Below are positions 60,282 through 64,000 of a DNA stretch of 64,000 nucleotides, one piece after another. The notes beneath the pieces are model-generated. The model had not been told where the DNA came from and searched no databases. It saw only the letters and a list, made by a program, of their open reading frames with translations. Origin of the DNA: Deltaproteobacteria bacterium (GTDB lineage Bacteria > Desulfobacterota > Desulfomonilia > UBA1062); NCBI GenBank assembly GCA_018433085.1, contig JAHDRW010000003.1, positions 25,619-89,618 of the forward strand. The letters run 5' to 3'. The translations under genes and the position numbers were made by a program. How positions within the stretch are numbered: position 1 is the stretch's first letter; every line of letters begins with the position of its first letter.

Positions 60282-62009
60282 ATGAAAAAGATATTGAGCG
60301 GAAACGAGGCGATCGCCCGGGGGGCGTTCGAGGCGGGGGTGAGCTTTGTCTCGGCATATCCCGGCACACCATCCACCGAGATACTGCAGACCGTGGCGAA
60401 CGAGTACCCCGCGATTCATGCAGAGTGGACCCCCAACGAGAAGGTCGCGCTGGAGGTCGCCGCCGGGGCATCCTATGCAGGGGCCCGCTGCATGGCGGTC
60501 ATGAAGCACGTAGGGGTGAACGTGGCCGCCGACCCTCTCATGACCCTGCCCTACACCCTGATCCGTGGCGGGCTCGTCCTGGTGAGCGCCGATGACCCCG
60601 AGCTGTTCTCTTCGCAGAACGAGCAGGACAACCGGCACTATGCCCGGTTCGCCAAGATCCCGATGCTGGAGCCCTCCACCTCCCAGGAGGCCAAGGACTT
60701 CATGATCGAGGCCGTGCGCATCAGCGAGGAGTTCGAAACCCCGGTGATGCTGCGCACCACCACGCGGATCTCCCACTCCATGGGTGTGGTGGAGCTGGGC
60801 AGGGAGAACGGCTGCCGTACACCTTCCCTTGAGCGCCATCCGGCGGAGTGGGTGATGTTGCCCGCCAATGCGCGGGCGCGCCATCCCGTGATCGAGGAGC
60901 GCATCTGGTCGCTCAGGGCCTGTTCCGATGCCTCGCCCCTGAATTTCATGGAGATGGGCAGTCCGAAGCTCGGCATCATCTCGTCCGGGGTGGCCTACCA
61001 GTATGCAAAAGAGGCATTTCCGGATGCCTCGTTCCTGAAACTGGGGCTGTCCTATCCCCTGCCCGAGGAGCTCATCAGAAAGTTCGCCGCGCAGGTAGAC
61101 GATCTCTGGGTCGTCGAGGAGCTCGACCCGTTCATGGAGGAACAGGTGAAGGCCATGGGCATCGACTGCCATGGCAAGGACCGGCTGTCCCTGTGCGGCG
61201 AGCTGAACCCGGACATCATCAGAAACGCGATAACGGGGAGAGAACCGGAAGACGCGGCACTGCCCGATCTTCCGCCGCGTCCGCCCAGCATGTGCCCCGG
61301 ATGCCCGCACCGGAGCATGCTCTGGGCCTTGAAGCGCAACAAGTGCTTCATCGCGGGCGACATCGGATGCTACACCCTGGGGTTTCTCCCGCCGCTTTCG
61401 GCCATCGATACCTGCCTGTGCATGGGGGCGGGCATCAACCACGCCCACGGCATGGCCACGGTCTTCGGGCCGGGAAAAGAAAAGATCGCCGCGGTCATCG
61501 GAGACTCGACCTTCTATCACTCGGGCATCACCGGACTGCTCAACCTCGCATACAACAAGGGCGCGGCGCTCATCGTGATACTCGACAATTCCACCACGGC
61601 CATGACGGGCGCGCAGGACCATCCCGGAACCGGGGTCACGGTGCGGGGAGAGCGGAACGTGAACCTGGACCTGGAAACCCTCGTCAGGGCGCTGGGCATC
61701 GGGTGGGTCAAGACTGTTGACCCCTACGACGTCAAGCAGACCAGGAAGGACGTGAAGGAGGCCCTGGAGTTCGAAGGTCCGTCCGTGATCATCTCGAAGG
61801 CGCCCTGCGTTCTGCTGAAGTCGCGGAAGGTTCCGGGCAGGCCGCTCACGGTGGACACGGATGTATGCACGGGCTGCAAGGTGTGTATCGGACTGGGATG
61901 TCCCGCCATCGAGTTCAGGGACGAAAAGGCCCATATCAACGAGATGTGCGTGGGGTGCGGCGTGTGCGCCGATCTGTGCGCACCCGGGGCCATCGGAGGT
62001 GAGAAATGA
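60282..62009 (+). CDS. iorA: Indolepyruvate:ferredoxin oxidoreductase, alpha subunit
   Basis: A 575-residue IorA. The N-terminal pyrimidine-binding fold has SAYPGTPSTEILQ and the WTPNEKVALEVAAG catalytic-region Glu. The TPP site shows MCPGCPHRSM, GDIGCYTLG and GDSTFYHSGITGL. The C-terminus carries two ferredoxin clusters, CTGCKVCIGLGCP and CVGCGVCADLC. With IorB it decarboxylates indolepyruvate and phenylpyruvate to aryl-acetyl-CoA, reducing ferredoxin. AAGGGG lies eleven bases before ATG 60282; upstream in-frame ATG at 60240 lies inside the terminator. Its stop overlaps the iorB start (ATGA). A terminator-bearing leader precedes it. Confidence 0.95.
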   Translation: MKKILSGNEAIARGAFEAGVSFVSAYPGTPSTEILQTVANEYPAIHAEWTPNEKVALEVAAGASYAGARCMAVMKHVGVNVAADPLMTLPYTLIRGGLVLVSADDPELFSSQNEQDNRHYARFAKIPMLEPSTSQEAKDFMIEAVRISEEFETPVMLRTTTRISHSMGVVELGRENGCRTPSLERHPAEWVMLPANARARHPVIEERIWSLRACSDASPLNFMEMGSPKLGIISSGVAYQYAKEAFPDASFLKLGLSYPLPEELIRKFAAQVDDLWVVEELDPFMEEQVKAMGIDCHGKDRLSLCGELNPDIIRNAITGREPEDAALPDLPPRPPSMCPGCPHRSMLWALKRNKCFIAGDIGCYTLGFLPPLSAIDTCLCMGAGINHAHGMATVFGPGKEKIAAVIGDSTFYHSGITGLLNLAYNKGAALIVILDNSTTAMTGAQDHPGTGVTVRGERNVNLDLETLVRALGIGWVKTVDPYDVKQTRKDVKEALEFEGPSVIISKAPCVLLKSRKVPGRPLTVDTDVCTGCKVCIGLGCPAIEFRDEKAHINEMCVGCGVCADLCAPGAIGGEK

Positions 62010-62575
62010 ACGTGCTGATGACCGGAGTCGGAGGGCAGGGGATCATCCTGGCTTCCGACATGCTTTCCGAGGTGATGATGCGCTCGGGCTGCGATGTGAA
62101 GAAGTCGGAGATCCACGGCATGGCCCAGCGGGGCGGGAGCGTCATGTCCCACGTGCGGTTTGCGGAGCGCGTGGATTCCCCCCTCATTCCCTTTGGCGGC
62201 TGCGACATCCTGCTCTCGTTCGAGGAGCTTGAGGCGGCCAGGTACCTCAGGTATCTCAAGAAGGATGCCACGGTGATCATCAACCGGTATCGCCTCGCGC
62301 CGCCCGCGGTCGTGTCCGGCAGCCGGACGTACCCGGACGTGGTCCCGATCATCAGGGAGAAGACCCCGAACATCCACCTGGTCCCGGGCTCGGCCATTGC
62401 CGAGGAGATGGGCAATGCCAGGGGCGTGAACATCATTCTGCTCGGCGCGCTCTCCGCATTGCTGGACCCGCCCGAGTCGGCGTGGTATGATGCCATCAAT
62501 TCGATGCTCAAGGAGAAGATCCGGGCCGCGAACATCGAAGGGTTCAAAAGGGGCAGGCAGATTCAGATCCAATGA
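62006..62575 (+). CDS. iorB: Indolepyruvate:ferredoxin oxidoreductase, beta subunit
   Basis: A 189-residue IorB, the small catalytic-gamma subunit of the 2-oxoacid:ferredoxin oxidoreductase family. The start MNVLMTGVGGQGIILAS is the GVGGQGxxxA signature, followed by KKSEIHGMAQRGGSVMSHVRF, also diagnostic. It forms the active heterodimer with IorA and acts in the cytoplasm. It overlaps iorA by four bases (ATGA). The PaaK-type ligase follows 24 bases later. Confidence 0.95.
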   Translation: MNVLMTGVGGQGIILASDMLSEVMMRSGCDVKKSEIHGMAQRGGSVMSHVRFAERVDSPLIPFGGCDILLSFEELEAARYLRYLKKDATVIINRYRLAPPAVVSGSRTYPDVVPIIREKTPNIHLVPGSAIAEEMGNARGVNIILLGALSALLDPPESAWYDAINSMLKEKIRAANIEGFKRGRQIQIQ

Positions 62576-62599
62576 TGCTGATCATCAAGGAGGTATCAG

Positions 62600-63901
62600 A
62601 TGATTTATAACGAAGAGTTCGAAACACTCCCCCGCGAGGCGATCGAGGCCCTGCAGCTCAAAAGACTGCAGCAGGTGGTGGGCAGGGTCTATCACACGGT
62701 GGGCTTCTACCGGAAGGCCTTCGACAGCGCCGGGGTGACCCCGGACGACATCCGGAGCCTCGATGATCTCAGGCGGCTTCCCTTTACCTGCAAGCAGGAC
62801 CTGCGCGACAACTACCCCTTCGGCCTGTTTTCGGTGCCCATGAGCAGCATCGTGCGCCTGCACGCCTCGTCCGGCACCACGGGCAAGCCCACCGTGGTAG
62901 GCTATACCCAGCGCGACGTCGAGACCTGGGCCACACTCATGGCCCGGTCGTTTGTGTCGGCCGGCCTCAACAAGAACGACATCATCCACAACGCCTACGG
63001 CTACGGCCTGTTCACCGGGGGCTTAGGAGCGCACTACGGCGCAGAAAAGCTGGGCGCAAGCGTGATCCCCATGTCGGGAGGCAGCACCAAAAAACAGATC
63101 ATGCTCCTGCAGGACTTCGGGCCAACCGCCATCTGCTGCACGCCCTCGTATCTGCTCTTCCTGGCCGAGGCCGGAAGGGAGATGGGCGTGGACATGAAGT
63201 CGCTGCGGCTCAGGGTCGGCATCCTCGGGGCCGAGCCCTGGAGCGGGCGCATGCGCGAGCAGATCGAGCGGGAGCTGGACATCACCGCGCTGGATATCTA
63301 CGGCCTCTCCGAAATCATGGGCCCGGGCGTGGCCATGGAGTGCATCGAGGGCCGTAACGGCCTGCACATCCAGGAGGACCACTTCATCGTGGAGACCATC
63401 GATCCCAAGACCGGCGAGGTGCTCCCCTGGGGCACGCCCGGCGAGCTGGTGTTCACCACGCTGACCAAGGAGGCCTTCCCGCTCGTCCGCTACCGCACCA
63501 AGGACATATCTCGGCTCATGCCCCAGGTCTGCAAGTGCGGGAGGACCTTCGTGCGCATGGAGCGGATCTCGGGCAGGAGCGACGACATGCTCATCATCAG
63601 GGGCGTCAACGTGTTCCCCACCCAGATCGAAAGCGTGCTCCTGGGCATCGACGGCCTGGAGCCGCACTACCTGCTCATCGTCGACCGGGACGGCTCCCTG
63701 GACACCCTGGAGGTCCAGGTGGAGGTGAGTGATAAGATCTTCTCGGATGAAATTCGCGCGTTGCAGAATATGGAGAAACGCATTACAAAGGATATCAAGG
63801 ACTATCTTGGCGTGACCGCCAAGGTGAAGCTGGTGGAGCCGAACACCCTCCAGAGGATCGAGGGCAAGGCTCAGCGGGTGCTCGACAAGCGGAATATCTA
63901 G
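62600..63901 (+). CDS. paaK: Phenylacetate--CoA ligase family protein
   Basis: A 433-residue adenylate-forming enzyme. The P-loop is [17 protein letters not shown]; other signatures are [16 protein letters not shown] (the A5 region), [41 protein letters not shown] and the C-terminal [12 protein letters not shown] with the catalytic lysine. It activates phenylacetate or a related aryl acid to its CoA ester with ATP to AMP. With IorAB just upstream it interconverts aryl-acyl-CoA and the free acid, allowing ATP yield from aromatic amino acids in the reverse direction. AAGGAGGT precedes ATG 62600. Confidence 0.95.
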   Translation: MIYNEEFETLPREAIEALQLKRLQQVVGRVYHTVGFYRKAFDSAGVTPDDIRSLDDLRRLPFTCKQDLRDNYPFGLFSVPMSSIVRLHASSGTTGKPTVVGYTQRDVETWATLMARSFVSAGLNKNDIIHNAYGYGLFTGGLGAHYGAEKLGASVIPMSGGSTKKQIMLLQDFGPTAICCTPSYLLFLAEAGREMGVDMKSLRLRVGILGAEPWSGRMREQIERELDITALDIYGLSEIMGPGVAMECIEGRNGLHIQEDHFIVETIDPKTGEVLPWGTPGELVFTTLTKEAFPLVRYRTKDISRLMPQVCKCGRTFVRMERISGRSDDMLIIRGVNVFPTQIESVLLGIDGLEPHYLLIVDRDGSLDTLEVQVEVSDKIFSDEIRALQNMEKRITKDIKDYLGVTAKVKLVEPNTLQRIEGKAQRVLDKRNI

Positions 63902-63911
63902 GAGGTCTTTG

Positions 63912-64000
63912 ATGAAGGTAGAGCAGATATCGATTTTTCTGGAGAACAAGCCGGGAGGGCTTTCCAGCGTCACCAAGGCCCTGAGCGATGCAAAGATCAA
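63912..64000 (+). CDS. ACT domain protein, 5' part
   Basis: Only 29 codons are in the window. MKVEQISIFLENKPGGLSSV has the pattern of a small ACT-domain start (strand, then a KPG-type ligand loop before the first helix). In other genomes ACT proteins follow paaK in iorAB-paaK operons and probably sense an aromatic amino acid or acid. GGAGGT overlaps the paaK stop and sits five bases before ATG 63912. The rest lies beyond the right edge. Confidence 0.8.
   Translation, partial: MKVEQISIFLENKPGGLSSVTKALSDAKI

Noticed and set aside
60090..61934. 614-codon open frame on the minus strand
   Set aside because: Antisense of iorA, which is unmistakable.
1..64000. tRNA, rRNA or CRISPR arrays
   Set aside because: I searched for T-loop motifs with matching acceptor ends and for regularly spaced repeats and found none.

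Overview
The window looks like a piece of the chromosome of a GC-rich, strictly anaerobic bacterium, most likely a deltaproteobacterium (Desulfobacterota) of syntrophic or sulfate-reducing type. The evidence is metabolic: a tungsten-type aldehyde:ferredoxin oxidoreductase, a molybdate/tungstate ABC transporter, a NuoG-like formate dehydrogenase catalytic subunit, indolepyruvate:ferredoxin oxidoreductase followed by an aryl-acid CoA ligase, several radical SAM enzymes, rubrerythrin-like and hemerythrin proteins. No rRNA or tRNA gene was seen, so the taxonomy is inference. Most genes use ATG, GTG or TTG starts behind GGAGG-like sites and are packed into short operons.

Layout. 0-3.4 kb: two B12-type radical SAM proteins and a hypothetical protein. 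3.4-5 kb: a gene-poor stretch with a perfect 25-bp inverted repeat (probable small palindromic mobile element), a membrane protein and a lytic-transglycosylase remnant. 5-10.2 kb: minus-strand stress and redox genes (hemerythrin, DUF2267, SDR, FMN reductase-SCP2 fusion, DUF4125, class II aldolase). 10.5-13.2 kb: oxyanion ABC transporter. 13.3-18.7 kb: DUF493 protein, an unusual radical SAM protein, and a minus-strand AOR plus double class II aldolase operon. 19.1-23.3 kb: a 1342-residue membrane GGDEF sensor. 24.3-27.3 kb: convergent rhomboid-TPR and zinc-finger/membrane/TPR genes.

27.5-33.1 kb: a rubrerythrin-like gene, then the most intriguing locus, a translationally coupled trio: a ParA ATPase fused to a glycogen-binding CBM48 domain, a second ParA-like protein without Walker A, and a protein resembling a restriction-endonuclease fold without its catalytic E-x-K. 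A ferredoxin with three cluster cysteines and an NlpC/P60 lipoprotein follow. 33.9-42.8 kb: RND transporter, an SGNH-like protein lacking catalytic residues, STAS fusion protein, FAD oxidoreductase, a 52-residue zinc ribbon and phosphoglucomutase. 42.9-46.4 kb: an AT-richer island (AraC regulator, secreted DUF6160-like protein, GNAT). 46.5-54.3 kb: methyltransferase, pepD, cold-shock gene, and the overlapping dprA-topA-trmFO operon. 54.8-64 kb: MscS channel, formate dehydrogenase, MBL-fold protein, and the iorA-iorB-paaK-ACT operon behind a terminator-bearing leader.

How it fits together. The transporter can supply Mo/W to AOR and formate dehydrogenase. IorAB oxidises aryl-pyruvates to aryl-acyl-CoA with reduced ferredoxin, and the PaaK-type ligase and ACT protein complete aromatic amino acid or aryl-acid turnover. 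Phosphoglucomutase and the CBM48-ParA protein suggest that the cell stores glycogen and may position it.
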